This document shows, one piece after another, positions 35,032 through 44,060 of a DNA stretch of 64,000 bases. The notes beneath the pieces are model-generated. The model did no database searches, was not told where the DNA came from, and saw nothing but the letters and a program-made list of their open reading frames with translations. The position numbers were made by a program, and so were the translations under genes. The stretch's first letter is position 1, and every line of letters starts with the position of its first letter. The stretch comes from Myroides sp. WP-1 (lineage in GTDB: Bacteria > Bacteroidota > Bacteroidia > Flavobacteriales > Flavobacteriaceae). Location: contig NZ_JACHTC010000005.1 in NCBI RefSeq assembly GCF_014145635.1, positions 186,001 to 250,000 of the forward strand, in the 5' to 3' direction.

Positions 35032-38000
35032 ATGAATCTTATCAGATTTGCCTTAAGAAAGCCTATTGTCATTTTAATTATTGTCATGGCATTGGGTTTC
35101 TTATCGATTAACTCTATTAAGAAAATCAATGTCGATATCTTCCCAGAAATAGAGCTTCCTTCAATTTATATAGCTATGCCTTATGGTGGTTTATCCCCTG
35201 CTTATATGGATGGGTTCATGGCCAATGAATTTCAGAAAGTACTCCTCTTTGTTGGCGGTGTACAAAACATTGATTTTAAAAGTGTTCAAGGATTAACCTT
35301 GATGAAACTTTCTTTTTATCCCGGCACCGATATGGCACAGGCTGCAGGGGAAGTATCCACTCAAGTATCTCGAGCCATGGGTTTTTTACCCACCGGAGCT
35401 GTACCACCGATGGTAGTCCGTTTTGATGGAAGTTCGCTTCCCGTAGGTCAATTGGTTTTTGAAAGTCCACAGCGCTCAATTACAGAGCTACAAACGATGG
35501 TTCAAACGAGAATCAGACCTATGTTTGTTGAGATCCCTGGTGTAACAGCACCTGCTCCTTTTGGAGGAAATGTGCGTTCTATTATTGTCAATATCGATCC
35601 ACACGCCATGCAAGCCAATGGGTTAAGTCCGGAAGAAATCACAATAGCTATTACCAAAAATAGCCATCCTTCTCCTGCTGGAAATATCCGTATTGGAGAA
35701 CAAAACTTCATGGCTCCTATTAATTCAATTGCTGCTAATCCGGAGGTTTTCCTCCATACACCAATACGCACTACACCTGATCGAACAATTTACGTTAAAG
35801 ATGTTGCTCAAGTAATTGATGCCGCCGACCAAACCACCGGTTATGCCTTGATTAATGGAACGCGTTCGGTGTACTTACCAATCATCAAAAAAGCAGATGC
35901 TTCTACCATTGACGTGGTGAAAAATTTAAAAGCTTCTCTTCCTCTTTTAGAGAACACGTTACCAGAAGATGTTTCTATCCGCTATGAATTTGACCAATCT
36001 AAATACATTGAGCGTTCCTTGACAAACTTAATTCACGAAGGAATCTTAGGTGCGCTATTCACCGGATTAATGATTTTTCTTTTCTTAGGGGATACACGAG
36101 GAGCTATTATTGTCATTCTCACGATTCCCGTGGCTATTTTATCCGCCGTGGCTGCCTTGTATTTCATGGGTCAGACTATCAATATTATGACACTAAGTGG
36201 ACTTGCTCTTTCAATAGGGATTCTGGTCGACGAAGCCACGGTAACTATCGAAAATATCCATCAGCATTTTGAAATGGGTAAATCCAAAGCACAGGCTATT
36301 TTAGATGCCTTGCTCGAAATTTCTATTCCCAAGTTGTTAATTTTACTGTGTATTCTCGCTGTATTAACACCTGCTTTTATTATGACAGGAATACCTCGAG
36401 ATATGTTTATGCCTTTGTCATTAGCGGTAGCTTTTGCTATGATCTTTTCCTTTTTAGCCTCTCAAACTTTTGTACCAATCTTAGCTAATTGGTTAATGAA
36501 AAATAAACACTTGGCTATCTACGATAAAAAAACCAAGAGACAACGTAAATTTTTTGAAAAATTCCGCTTGCGTTACTCTCAAGTAGTTCGCAACTGGCAC
36601 AAACGATCACGTGCTCTTTTTGTGGGCTATATTGTTATTGCTGTAGGTTGTATTGTTATATTCCTTCAGTTTATTGGAACAGATATTATGCCGACTTCAA
36701 ATAGCGGTGATTTTCAAATTCGAATTGAAGCACCACAGGGAAGTCGAATTGAAAAAACAGAAGAGGTAGTCAAAGATATTATCAGTGATATTGCCTCAAT
36801 AGTACCTGAAAATGCCATTTCTATCACTTCCTCTTTTGTGGGAATGCACCCATCAGGAACTCCGATTAATCCAATCTTTTTATTTACGAATGCTTCACAT
36901 GAAGCCGTCTTGCAAGTAGCAATTGATCAAAGTATTTACAAGGGGTCTATTGCAATGCTAAAAGAACAGATTCGCGAGAAGGTAGCAACGGACAGACCTG
37001 AAGTTTTGATCAATTTTGAACCTATGGAACTAGTTGAGAAAATCATGGGACAAGGAGCAATGACTCCGATTGAAGTAAAAGTAGGAGCTCGACAAATTAA
37101 AATGGCAGAAAATCACGCCAAAAAAATAGAACAAGAATTAAAAGAAATTCCCTATTTACGTGACATACGCATTGCCGAGCCACTTGATTATCCAACTCTT
37201 CAAATTGAGGTTAACAGAGATCTTTTAGGTCAATTTGGCTTAACGATGAGCGACGTAACCCGAAGCTTAGCAACAGCCACCTCATCCACTCGTTATACTG
37301 ACAAAAACTTATGGGTTGATCCTAATTCTGGTTTGGTCTTTCAAGTGCAAGTGCAAATTCCTGAAGGAACAATAGACAGCGCTGAAAAACTAAAGGCAAT
37401 TCCATTAAAAAAAGGTCATTTACGTCCCTTATTAGAAGATGTAGCAACGGTAAATAGAGTTAATGAAGCAGCACAAGTCAACCGCAAAGGGCCAAATCGC
37501 TATGTAACTGTTATTGCCAACATCCATGATAAGGACTTAGGTTCTGCTTCCAAGGCGGTGAAAAAAGCCATTGCTAATGCAGGAGAGCCCCCTAGAGGAA
37601 CCATCGTTTGGACAGAAGGAACACTAAATCTTCTAGACGAAACACTGGGTAACTTATTAATTGGATTAGGCGTAGCCGTTATTACCATCTATTTGATGCT
37701 ATCCGCTTACTATCAATCCTTCCGATTACCTTTGGTTATTTTATCGGTTTTACCTGCGGTAATTGCAGGAAGTTTGGTACTCTTATTTCTCAGTGGAAGT
37801 ACCTTGAACTTACAATCTTATATGGGCATCATCATGTCTATTGGTGTATCTGTTTCCAACGCAGTATTGTTGATTAATCAGGCAGAGCACTATCGAAAGG
37901 AAATGCGATTGCGTACAGTGAATGCTGCACGTTTAGCGGCCTCTTCTCGATTGCGTCCTGTATTAATGACTGCTGCAGCCATGATCGCGGGGATGTTACC

Positions 38001-38205
38001 CATGTCATTAGGTCTGGGAGACGGCGGTGAACAAGTTGCTCCTTTAGGGCAAGCCGTTATTGGAGGATTAATTGCTTCAACAATAACTATCCTATTGTTG
38101 CTTCCGCACTTCTTTACCTCTACGATGAACAAGGCTACCTTAGTGGATCCATCTTTAGATCCAGATGATCCAAAAAGCAAATTTCACTCACTTGAAAACC
38201 TTTAA
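35032..38205 (+). CDS. RND efflux transporter permease
   Basis: A 1057-residue inner membrane pump with the RND layout: one helix, a large periplasmic loop, helices 2-6, helix 7, a second loop and helices 8-12. Early residues VDIFPEIELPSIYIAMPYGG and the helix-4 proton relay ALSIGILVDEATVTIEN are family hallmarks. The relay has Asp-Glu in place of the Asp-Asp of AcrB. Sequence style is closer to hydrophobic-drug exporters than to CzcA-type metal pumps. The substrate is unknown. It lies between the TolC and adaptor genes. Confidence 0.94.
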   Translation: MNLIRFALRKPIVILIIVMALGFLSINSIKKINVDIFPEIELPSIYIAMPYGGLSPAYMDGFMANEFQKVLLFVGGVQNIDFKSVQGLTLMKLSFYPGTDMAQAAGEVSTQVSRAMGFLPTGAVPPMVVRFDGSSLPVGQLVFESPQRSITELQTMVQTRIRPMFVEIPGVTAPAPFGGNVRSIIVNIDPHAMQANGLSPEEITIAITKNSHPSPAGNIRIGEQNFMAPINSIAANPEVFLHTPIRTTPDRTIYVKDVAQVIDAADQTTGYALINGTRSVYLPIIKKADASTIDVVKNLKASLPLLENTLPEDVSIRYEFDQSKYIERSLTNLIHEGILGALFTGLMIFLFLGDTRGAIIVILTIPVAILSAVAALYFMGQTINIMTLSGLALSIGILVDEATVTIENIHQHFEMGKSKAQAILDALLEISIPKLLILLCILAVLTPAFIMTGIPRDMFMPLSLAVAFAMIFSFLASQTFVPILANWLMKNKHLAIYDKKTKRQRKFFEKFRLRYSQVVRNWHKRSRALFVGYIVIAVGCIVIFLQFIGTDIMPTSNSGDFQIRIEAPQGSRIEKTEEVVKDIISDIASIVPENAISITSSFVGMHPSGTPINPIFLFTNASHEAVLQVAIDQSIYKGSIAMLKEQIREKVATDRPEVLINFEPMELVEKIMGQGAMTPIEVKVGARQIKMAENHAKKIEQELKEIPYLRDIRIAEPLDYPTLQIEVNRDLLGQFGLTMSDVTRSLATATSSTRYTDKNLWVDPNSGLVFQVQVQIPEGTIDSAEKLKAIPLKKGHLRPLLEDVATVNRVNEAAQVNRKGPNRYVTVIANIHDKDLGSASKAVKKAIANAGEPPRGTIVWTEGTLNLLDETLGNLLIGLGVAVITIYLMLSAYYQSFRLPLVILSVLPAVIAGSLVLLFLSGSTLNLQSYMGIIMSIGVSVSNAVLLINQAEHYRKEMRLRTVNAARLAASSRLRPVLMTAAAMIAGMLPMSLGLGDGGEQVAPLGQAVIGGLIASTITILLLLPHFFTSTMNKATLVDPSLDPDDPKSKFHSLENL

Positions 38206-38228
38206 TTTTGATTTTTAATACCTTCATT

Positions 38229-39311
38229 ATGAAACGATATTTTATTTTATCTATCACTATATTCGGAACTGCTCTTTTTGCAACAGCATGTAAAGATCAA
38301 GTTGCTGCAGAACCAATCGATTCTAAATCTAACATCACTATTGATTTAAGTACCTCATCATTACAAGAGTTAAATCCAGTCTACACATTAACTGTACCTG
38401 GAGAAATAAAACCGTATGAACAGGTAGCTTTATATGCTAAAGTGAGTGGGTTTATTAAACATTTGTATGTGGAACGTGGAGATTATGTCAAAAAAGGTCA
38501 ATTACTCGCTATCTTAGAAGCACCTGAAATGAATCAACGCGCATTGTCGGATCAATCCATTCAAGATAAAGCATACAGCGATTACCTTTTAGCGAAGCAA
38601 ATATACGACCGATTAGTAGAAGCCGCTAAAACAACAGGTGCGGTAGCTCAAGTAGAGCTAGATCGCGCACAAAGTAGCATGCAAAGTACAAAATCAGCAT
38701 TTGAATCCGCTAAAGCAAGTACGGCGCAATCACATCAACTACAAGATTATTTGCGTATTGTAGCTCCTTTTGACGGAATTATCACTCGACGCAATTTATC
38801 AGCAGGTTCACTTGTAGGAAATACATCTAATACTCCTATTTTTGAAATGGCACAAAATGATAAATTACGCTTGACATTATCCATTCCAGAAAAACATGCA
38901 GGTGCAATTCCTAAAGCAACTACGGCAACCTTTAGCATTAGTGCTTATCCGGGTGAATCTTTTACGGCTCAGCTCTCTAGAACATCAGGAGTTTTAAATC
39001 AACAAGATCGCTCTTTAACGTTAGAATTTGACATTGATAACCAAAGCAAAAAATTGCAAGGAGGAGACTACGCACAAGTACAGCTAGACCTTCAACGCAA
39101 ACAACCCACGCTTTGGGTAGCGACAAAAAGTATCCTCAATACACAATCTGGTACTTTTGTCATTACCAAAAAAGCAGATGACACCCTTATGCGTATCCCT
39201 GTAGAACTTGGAGTACAACAGGATACACTCACTGAAATATTTGGAGCCCTTCAGCCCTCTGACTTAGTGATCAACAAACCTTCTGAAGAAATGAAAAACA
39301 CAAAAAAATAA
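38229..39311 (+). CDS. RND periplasmic adaptor (membrane fusion lipoprotein)
   Basis: About 360 residues, starting MKRYFILSITIFG, with a lipobox (LFATAC). The adaptor domains follow: a barrel-sandwich half QVALYAKVSGFIKHLYVERGDYVKKGQLLAILEAPE, a helical hairpin (about 100-165), RIVAPFDGIITRRNLSAGSLV and a beta-barrel. The longer frame from 38208 adds a few residues that would spoil the lipoprotein signal, so ATG 38229 is preferred. It bridges the pump and the TolC channel encoded upstream. Confidence 0.92.
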   Translation: MKRYFILSITIFGTALFATACKDQVAAEPIDSKSNITIDLSTSSLQELNPVYTLTVPGEIKPYEQVALYAKVSGFIKHLYVERGDYVKKGQLLAILEAPEMNQRALSDQSIQDKAYSDYLLAKQIYDRLVEAAKTTGAVAQVELDRAQSSMQSTKSAFESAKASTAQSHQLQDYLRIVAPFDGIITRRNLSAGSLVGNTSNTPIFEMAQNDKLRLTLSIPEKHAGAIPKATTATFSISAYPGESFTAQLSRTSGVLNQQDRSLTLEFDIDNQSKKLQGGDYAQVQLDLQRKQPTLWVATKSILNTQSGTFVITKKADDTLMRIPVELGVQQDTLTEIFGALQPSDLVINKPSEEMKNTKK

Positions 39312-39320
39312 TTTCAAACT

Positions 39321-39851
39321 ATGCAACTACATCAAAAAATCAAACAAAGCCTTCTAGGCATAACCTTAGCTATCACTTTGGGAATTGGCAGTTCAACCGC
39401 TGTATCCGCCCAACAAAAACAAGCACCTACTGTTAATACGACAACAACAGATGCCGTATTTCTCGATGCAAATGGCACTAAAGTTTCTTTAAGTTCTTTA
39501 CAAGGAAAGGTGGTATTTGTCAACTTTTGGGCTACTTGGTGCCCGCCTTGTATCAAAGAAATGCCATCTATTCAGACGTTAAAGAACAAAATGAAAGGAA
39601 AAGATGTTGTTTTTCTCCTTGTCGATATTGATGGAAAATACGATAAAGCAAAAGCTTTTATGGATAAACGCAATTTAGATCTTCCCGTTTATACCCCTGC
39701 TCAATCTATCTCGAGTACTTATTTGGGATCTTCAATACCGACAACTGTTATTTTTGACAAAAAAGGCAATATGATTCAACGCATTGTTGGTAGTGTTGAC
39801 TTCGCTTCAGAAGAGGTTGAAAAATTCATGAATCAGGTTTTAAAATTGTAA
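39321..39851 (+). CDS. TlpA-like periplasmic thioredoxin
   Basis: A 176-residue protein with a signal peptide (cleaved near VSAQ-Q) and a thioredoxin fold. It has VVFVNFWATWCPPCIKEMPSI with active-site WCPPC, VDIDGKYDKAKAFMDKRNL and the cis-Pro region SSIPTTVIFDKKG. It should reduce disulfides in the periplasm. It begins 9 nt after the adaptor gene and ends the efflux operon, so it may maintain thiols on the efflux proteins or respond to the same stress (inference). Confidence 0.9.
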   Translation: MQLHQKIKQSLLGITLAITLGIGSSTAVSAQQKQAPTVNTTTTDAVFLDANGTKVSLSSLQGKVVFVNFWATWCPPCIKEMPSIQTLKNKMKGKDVVFLLVDIDGKYDKAKAFMDKRNLDLPVYTPAQSISSTYLGSSIPTTVIFDKKGNMIQRIVGSVDFASEEVEKFMNQVLKL

Positions 39852-39877
39852 ATTCATTGTTTTCAAACAGTTATATA

Positions 39878-39909
39878 AAAGCTCACTTCCAATGAAGTGA
39901 GCTTTTTTT
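39878..39909 (+). terminator. Terminator of the efflux operon
   Basis: AAAGCTCACTTC (39878-39889) pairs with GAAGTGAGCTTT (39894-39905) around CAAT and is followed by T residues. Confidence 0.9.
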
Positions 39910-40147
39910 ATGAGGTCAAAATGATTTTTTTCTCTATAGCTAAAAATATTTTTAATACTAAACACTTCATTTTATTGAAATACCAACAATAAAACCAACA
40001 CTAAACTTAAAGTAAAAAGAGATAAATCCTCATATTCCTTAAATTATTAAAAAACAAATAATTCTCACTTTTCGAATTCAAATATTAAGTTTAAGTTAAT
40101 TTTTTGTTTATTTTAGCAAATACCAAACAACACAAAAACTAAGACAC

Positions 40148-40495
40148 ATGACTATTCTATATTTATTCCCTGTCCTATTGGGTATAATAGGCTTGCTAAA
40201 TTTACTTTTTCATACTAAACAAGTACATATTATCGGATATAGAAGTCACAATGCAATCAAAGACGATAAGCATTGGCGTGTAGCACAAAGAACGAGTAGT
40301 TCTTCGTTGTTGGCTGCAAGCTCATTCCTAATCTGTTTAAATTATACCCTAACTCAGTTTGAGTATGCAATCCAAACACAGCAAGCGATCATGATCACAG
40401 CGAATATCTTTTGTGTACTTTATACAATTGTACACACAGAGTCTGTATTGGAGAAAGTAAATCAGAGAATCAATCAAAACTATATTCAAAAATAA
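40148..40495 (+). CDS. SdpI-family membrane protein
   Basis: A 115-residue protein with three hydrophobic segments and the SdpI signature around IIGYRSHNAIKDDKHWRVAQR. In Bacillus, SdpI gives immunity to the SdpC killing peptide and senses it. Short Bacteroidetes relatives are uncharacterised. It is a single gene with an unusual long-loop terminator. A second SdpI-type gene lies 3.6 kb downstream at 43708. Confidence 0.8.
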   Translation: MTILYLFPVLLGIIGLLNLLFHTKQVHIIGYRSHNAIKDDKHWRVAQRTSSSSLLAASSFLICLNYTLTQFEYAIQTQQAIMITANIFCVLYTIVHTESVLEKVNQRINQNYIQK

Positions 40496-40516
40496 TTTCA
40501 ATTATTATTATTTCTT

Positions 40517-40608
40517 CCTCTTTCTTGTGCTAACGATTACAACAGCCAGAAAAACATTTACTTTGCTTTAAATCACTACTACTATATTAGGCAAGAAAGA
40601 GGTTTTTT
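40517..40608 (+). terminator. Long-loop terminator structure after the SdpI gene
   Basis: CCTCTTTCTTG (40517-40527) pairs perfectly with CAAGAAAGAGG (40592-40602), extendable by CTAA/TTAG with a bulge, and is followed by six T residues. The enclosed 64 nt is long for a plain terminator, so this could release a stable 3' fragment. Confidence 0.6.
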
Positions 40609-40633
40609 ATAAATAATATTATTTTACTTATGT

Positions 40634-40673
40634 AAAAAAGGTATGGATTACTTGTAATTCATACCTTTTTTTT
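40634..40673 (+). terminator. Second terminator before the repeat block
   Basis: AAAAAAGGTATGGATTAC (40634-40651) pairs with GTAATTCATACCTTTTTT (40654-40671) with one G-T pair and a 2-nt loop, followed by more T residues. It lies in tandem behind the long-loop terminator. Confidence 0.8.
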
Positions 40674-40680
40674 ATGAGAG

Positions 40681-41200
40681 GGGGGTATTTGTTGTTTGTT
40701 GTTTGGGGGTTGTTGTTTGTTGTTTGTTGTTTGTTGAAAACTCCCCTTAAAAAAATAGTTTGTGCTTTGTGAGGTTTGCTCATCTCACCATCTCAACACC
40801 TATCTCACCTAGTTTATATTTGTTTTGGTGTTCGATGAATATATCTCACTGAGTTTATATTGGTTTTTGTGTTCGATGAATATATCTCACTGAGTTTATA
40901 TTTGTTTCGGTGTTCGATGAATATATCTCACTGAGTTTCGATTTTCACTGCGTTTCGATTTCACCATCTCAACACCTTACCACCTCAACACCTTACCACC
41001 TTACCACCTCAACACCTCAACATCTCAACACCTATCTCACCTATCTCACCTATCTCACCTAGTTTATATTTGTTTTGGTGTTCGATGAATATATCTCACT
41101 GAGTTTATATTGTTTTTTGTGTTCGATGAATCTACACTGCGTTTCGATTTTCACTGCGTTTCGATTTCACCACCTCACCGTCTTCTTTCTTCTTTCTTCT
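40681..41200. repeat. Composite tandem-repeat block with 41-bp units
   Basis: The block opens with TTGTTTG repeats (40690-40735). Three consecutive 41-bp units follow at 40802-40842, 40843-40883 and 40884-40924 (each beginning ATCTCAC and ending GATGAATAT), then a decayed fourth. A stretch of CACCTCAA/CACCTTAC/TATCTCAC short repeats comes next, and then two more 41-bp units at 41052-41092 and 41093-41133. The units at 40802 and 41052 are identical. Stops occur in all frames, so it is not coding. Confidence 0.85.
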
Positions 41201-41266
41201 TTCCAATAAAAAATATTGATTTTAAAATAAATTTTATTAAATTTGACTTAAACAAAATTAAACAGT

Positions 41267-41548
41267 TTGAAAACAAAACATAAATTACCCACTCATTGTC
41301 CGAGTTGTACGAACAAATTACACGTTACACAGCTTGCATGTGAAAATTGTGAGACGACGGTAGGAGGACAATTTAATTTGCCTTTACTTTCTCAATTAAC
41401 ACAGGAGGAACAAGATTTCATCTTGCAGTTTTTTCTGTACAGTGGAAGTTTAAAACAAATGGCTCAACAGATGAATATCAGTTATCCGACCGTTCGAAAC
41501 AAATTAGACGATATGATTGAACACATTAAAAAGTTACAAAATCTATAA
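41267..41548 (+). CDS. DUF2089-family zinc-ribbon protein (TTG start)
   Basis: A 93-residue protein. It has an N-terminal zinc ribbon, CPSC at 12-15 and CENC at 26-29. A helical helix-turn-helix-like segment follows, QDFILQFFLYSGSLKQMAQQMNISYPTVRNKLDDMIEHI, as in DUF2089. No ATG is available upstream of the conserved start LPTHCPSC, so TTG at 41267 is used. The HTH suggests a regulator of the cassette it leads. The membrane protein gene follows after 39 bp. Confidence 0.82.
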   Translation: MKTKHKLPTHCPSCTNKLHVTQLACENCETTVGGQFNLPLLSQLTQEEQDFILQFFLYSGSLKQMAQQMNISYPTVRNKLDDMIEHIKKLQNL

Positions 41549-41587
41549 CCCAATACTCTCACACCTAACAACACAACAACAACTTTT

Positions 41588-42169
41588 ATGAAAAATGTTT
41601 TTATCCGACCATTCGAAACTATTCAAGAAAAACGACTCTTTGGCCTTGGTATCTTAATTCTTTTAGTGGCCTCTATTGGGGCTTATTTTACCAACGCTCG
41701 ATTTGATGGTGTATTGGATGTGCACTTCACCAATGCCATCAAGTGGTATCAGCCTTTTATCGACAATGGCATCAATACGCTTTGCTTAGCAATATTACTA
41801 TTTCTACTTTCGCGTTTTTTACCGACTAAAGCGCGTTTTATCGATATTCTAAATGTGGCGCTTATTTGTAGAATTCCGCTCTACTTTGCTCCATTAACGA
41901 ACATTGGAAACATCAATCAAGAAACATCAGAATTTCTAATCGATAATATAAACAATCCAGCAGCGCTAAGTGAGCTACCTGTATTCAATATTGTTGTACT
42001 TGCACTAGGCGGATTAGTTGCTTTAATTGCATTGGTTTTCATGGGATTCTTACTTTATGGAGGCTACAAAAATGCAACCAATTCCAAACAAGCCTCTCAC
42101 CATGTTTTACTTATTGTAGTGGTTATATTAGCTGAAATGGCATCTAAACTGCTTGTATACTTATACTAA
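41588..42169 (+). CDS. Membrane protein, first of a paralogous pair
   Basis: A 193-residue protein with four to five hydrophobic segments (about 20-38, 55-75, 95-110, 130-155 and 165-190). It starts MKNVFIRPFETIQEKRLFGLG. The next gene product begins MKKLILQPFVYAQEKRLLLIG and has the same layout, so the two arose by tandem duplication. I recognise no named family; a Yip1-like membrane fold is possible. It is the second gene of the DUF2089 cassette. Confidence 0.75.
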   Translation: MKNVFIRPFETIQEKRLFGLGILILLVASIGAYFTNARFDGVLDVHFTNAIKWYQPFIDNGINTLCLAILLFLLSRFLPTKARFIDILNVALICRIPLYFAPLTNIGNINQETSEFLIDNINNPAALSELPVFNIVVLALGGLVALIALVFMGFLLYGGYKNATNSKQASHHVLLIVVVILAEMASKLLVYLY

Positions 42170-42179
42170 CTGTTTGAAA

Positions 42180-42758
42180 ATGAAAAAACTCATACTACAA
42201 CCTTTTGTATATGCACAAGAAAAACGGCTACTACTTATTGGGCTAAGTATGGCTTTTCTTGGTTGTTTACTACAACTGACAAGAAATCTTCGTCTATTTT
42301 CTTCCTTACAAGTAAAGAGTGTAACTGTACCTCCAACTTTGTTGCAATCTATTGCCGATTTTGGAATTAGCACTTTTGCTTTGACTTTGTCTCTCTTTAT
42401 ACTGGGCTATTACATCAATGCGAAAACGCGATTAATTGATATTTTCAATACCGTACTCATTGCAAAAATAGCGTTATCTCCTTTATTGATCATTCCGCTT
42501 GATTATGCCATGGATCTTCTAGCCAACCTAGAAGAACAAGTTAAGGAGGATCAAAAGATGTGGGTTGATTTTCTATCGATGTTTTTGCATATTACTTTGG
42601 CGGCATTGGTTGTTGTACTGTGCATCCTCTTCGGTCGTTATTTATATCAAGGATTTAAAACGGCTACTCATCTAAAGAAAAAAACACATCTCATCGTGTT
42701 TGTTCTTTTAGTTTTTCTTGTTGAATTATGTATTCCTTCTTTAACCAACCTATATTAA
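42180..42758 (+). CDS. Membrane protein, second of the paralogous pair
   Basis: 192 residues with four to five hydrophobic segments and the same N-terminal pattern (PF-x5-EKRL) as its upstream neighbour. The longer frame from 42153 would overlap the previous gene. ATG 42180, 10 nt after that gene's stop, aligns the two paralogues and is preferred. The product is presumably in the inner membrane, perhaps pairing with its paralogue. Function unknown. Confidence 0.75.
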   Translation: MKKLILQPFVYAQEKRLLLIGLSMAFLGCLLQLTRNLRLFSSLQVKSVTVPPTLLQSIADFGISTFALTLSLFILGYYINAKTRLIDIFNTVLIAKIALSPLLIIPLDYAMDLLANLEEQVKEDQKMWVDFLSMFLHITLAALVVVLCILFGRYLYQGFKTATHLKKKTHLIVFVLLVFLVELCIPSLTNLY

Positions 42759-42759
42759 T

Positions 42760-43701
42760 ATGAAAGCATTATTACACTTCTTTATCTATATATTAACCTT
42801 ATTATGCGCTGTACTAGGTTTTGCTCAATCTTCTCAAACAAAAGAGATTGCAATTGATTCACAATTACTTGGAGATTTATACACCTCCTCCACTCAAAGC
42901 GACAACCTTGTTATTATTGTTCCTGGTTCTGGTCCGACGAATCGAAATGGAAACAGTTTTGCAGGATTAAAAGGCGATTCATATAAATTGCTAGCACATG
43001 CTTTGGTTGTACAAGGCCTTGACGTTTTTACTTATGACAAGCGATTTATTACCCAATTAAAATTGAATATTCCCATAAAAGAAGAAGAGGGACGATTTGA
43101 AGACGGTGTGAATGATTTAGCTTTAATTGTCGATCACTTTTCTACCACCTATCCTAAGATCACGTTAGTCGGTCATAGTGAAGGGGCATTAGTTGCCAAT
43201 ATCTTAGCTAATAAATCAAACAAAGTAGCCCAATACATTGCTTTACAAGGTCCTGGATTAGCAGCAGATCAAATTATATATGAACAAATAGTCAAGCAAC
43301 TACCTGCTTTGGGTGATAAGGTAACACAAATCAATGCTTCTTTAAAAAAAGGACAACTAGTAGATGATGTTTTACCGATGTTGATGTCGTTGTATCGTCC
43401 AAGTGTTCAACCTTACTTAATTTCTTGGATGCAGTATGACCCTTGTGTGGAAATTCAAAAAACAAAACAACCGGTCTTAATTATTGATGGAGATAAAGAT
43501 TTACAAGTTTCGCTACAACAAGGAGATTTGTTGAGTAAAGCGAATCCAAACGCCAAACGCATTACCCTAAAAAACATGAATCACGTGTTGAAGCAACTAG
43601 AGAAAGACGAAGATAACATGAAGAGCTATGGAGATCCTTTCTTCCCTTTACACCCTCAACTTGCATCAACAATTGCAACTTTTATACGAACCACTAACTA
43701 A
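42760..43701 (+). CDS. Alpha/beta hydrolase, exported
   Basis: A 313-residue protein with a signal peptide (cleaved near GFAQ-S). It has an alpha/beta-hydrolase core: oxyanion region IIVPGSGPTNRNGN, nucleophile Ser in LVGHSEGAL, acid in LIIDGDKDLQV and His in NMNHVLK. The GSGPTxRxGN and GHSEG motifs match a family of periplasmic serine hydrolases with unknown substrates. It starts 1 nt after the membrane paralogue gene and is followed 6 nt later by an SdpI-type gene. Confidence 0.88.
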   Translation: MKALLHFFIYILTLLCAVLGFAQSSQTKEIAIDSQLLGDLYTSSTQSDNLVIIVPGSGPTNRNGNSFAGLKGDSYKLLAHALVVQGLDVFTYDKRFITQLKLNIPIKEEEGRFEDGVNDLALIVDHFSTTYPKITLVGHSEGALVANILANKSNKVAQYIALQGPGLAADQIIYEQIVKQLPALGDKVTQINASLKKGQLVDDVLPMLMSLYRPSVQPYLISWMQYDPCVEIQKTKQPVLIIDGDKDLQVSLQQGDLLSKANPNAKRITLKNMNHVLKQLEKDEDNMKSYGDPFFPLHPQLASTIATFIRTTN

Positions 43702-43707
43702 TTCTTT

Positions 43708-44040
43708 ATGTCAGATAACACCTTTTTCTATTACTTACTTTTACCTGCTATTTACATAATTATAGGTTTACTGATGCCACATTGTAAAAATATTGGTCCA
43801 GTAGGTTACCGTACACCACGAAGTATGAAAAATCAAGAAAATTGGGATTTCTCTCAAAAACTAAGTGGTCGATTGATGCTCAGTTTAGGTATTCTTACAC
43901 TTGTTAGTAATTTGTTATTCTACTTTGCTATCTTCCCTCGTACGTATTATAAACCAACAGAAATGATTTTTGTTGCTGGAGGTTCCATTTTAGTGATCAT
44001 TTATACAGAAATTCGCTTATATCAATTCGAAAAGAAATAA
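43708..44040 (+). CDS. SdpI-family membrane protein, second copy
   Basis: A 110-residue protein with three hydrophobic segments and the SdpI motif VGYRTPRSMKNQENWDFSQK. It resembles the protein at 40148 in layout but is clearly diverged. It closes the five-gene cassette. SdpI relatives give immunity to killing peptides, so the cassette could handle an envelope-active peptide (inference). It converges on the radical SAM gene with only 20 bp between stops. Confidence 0.8.
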   Translation: MSDNTFFYYLLLPAIYIIIGLLMPHCKNIGPVGYRTPRSMKNQENWDFSQKLSGRLMLSLGILTLVSNLLFYFAIFPRTYYKPTEMIFVAGGSILVIIYTEIRLYQFEKK

Positions 44041-44060
44041 TTTTAAAAACTATAATTTAC

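Noticed and set aside
40681-41200. CRISPR array
   Set aside because: The 41-bp units are directly adjacent with no unique spacers, the short repeats are degenerate and there are no cas genes.
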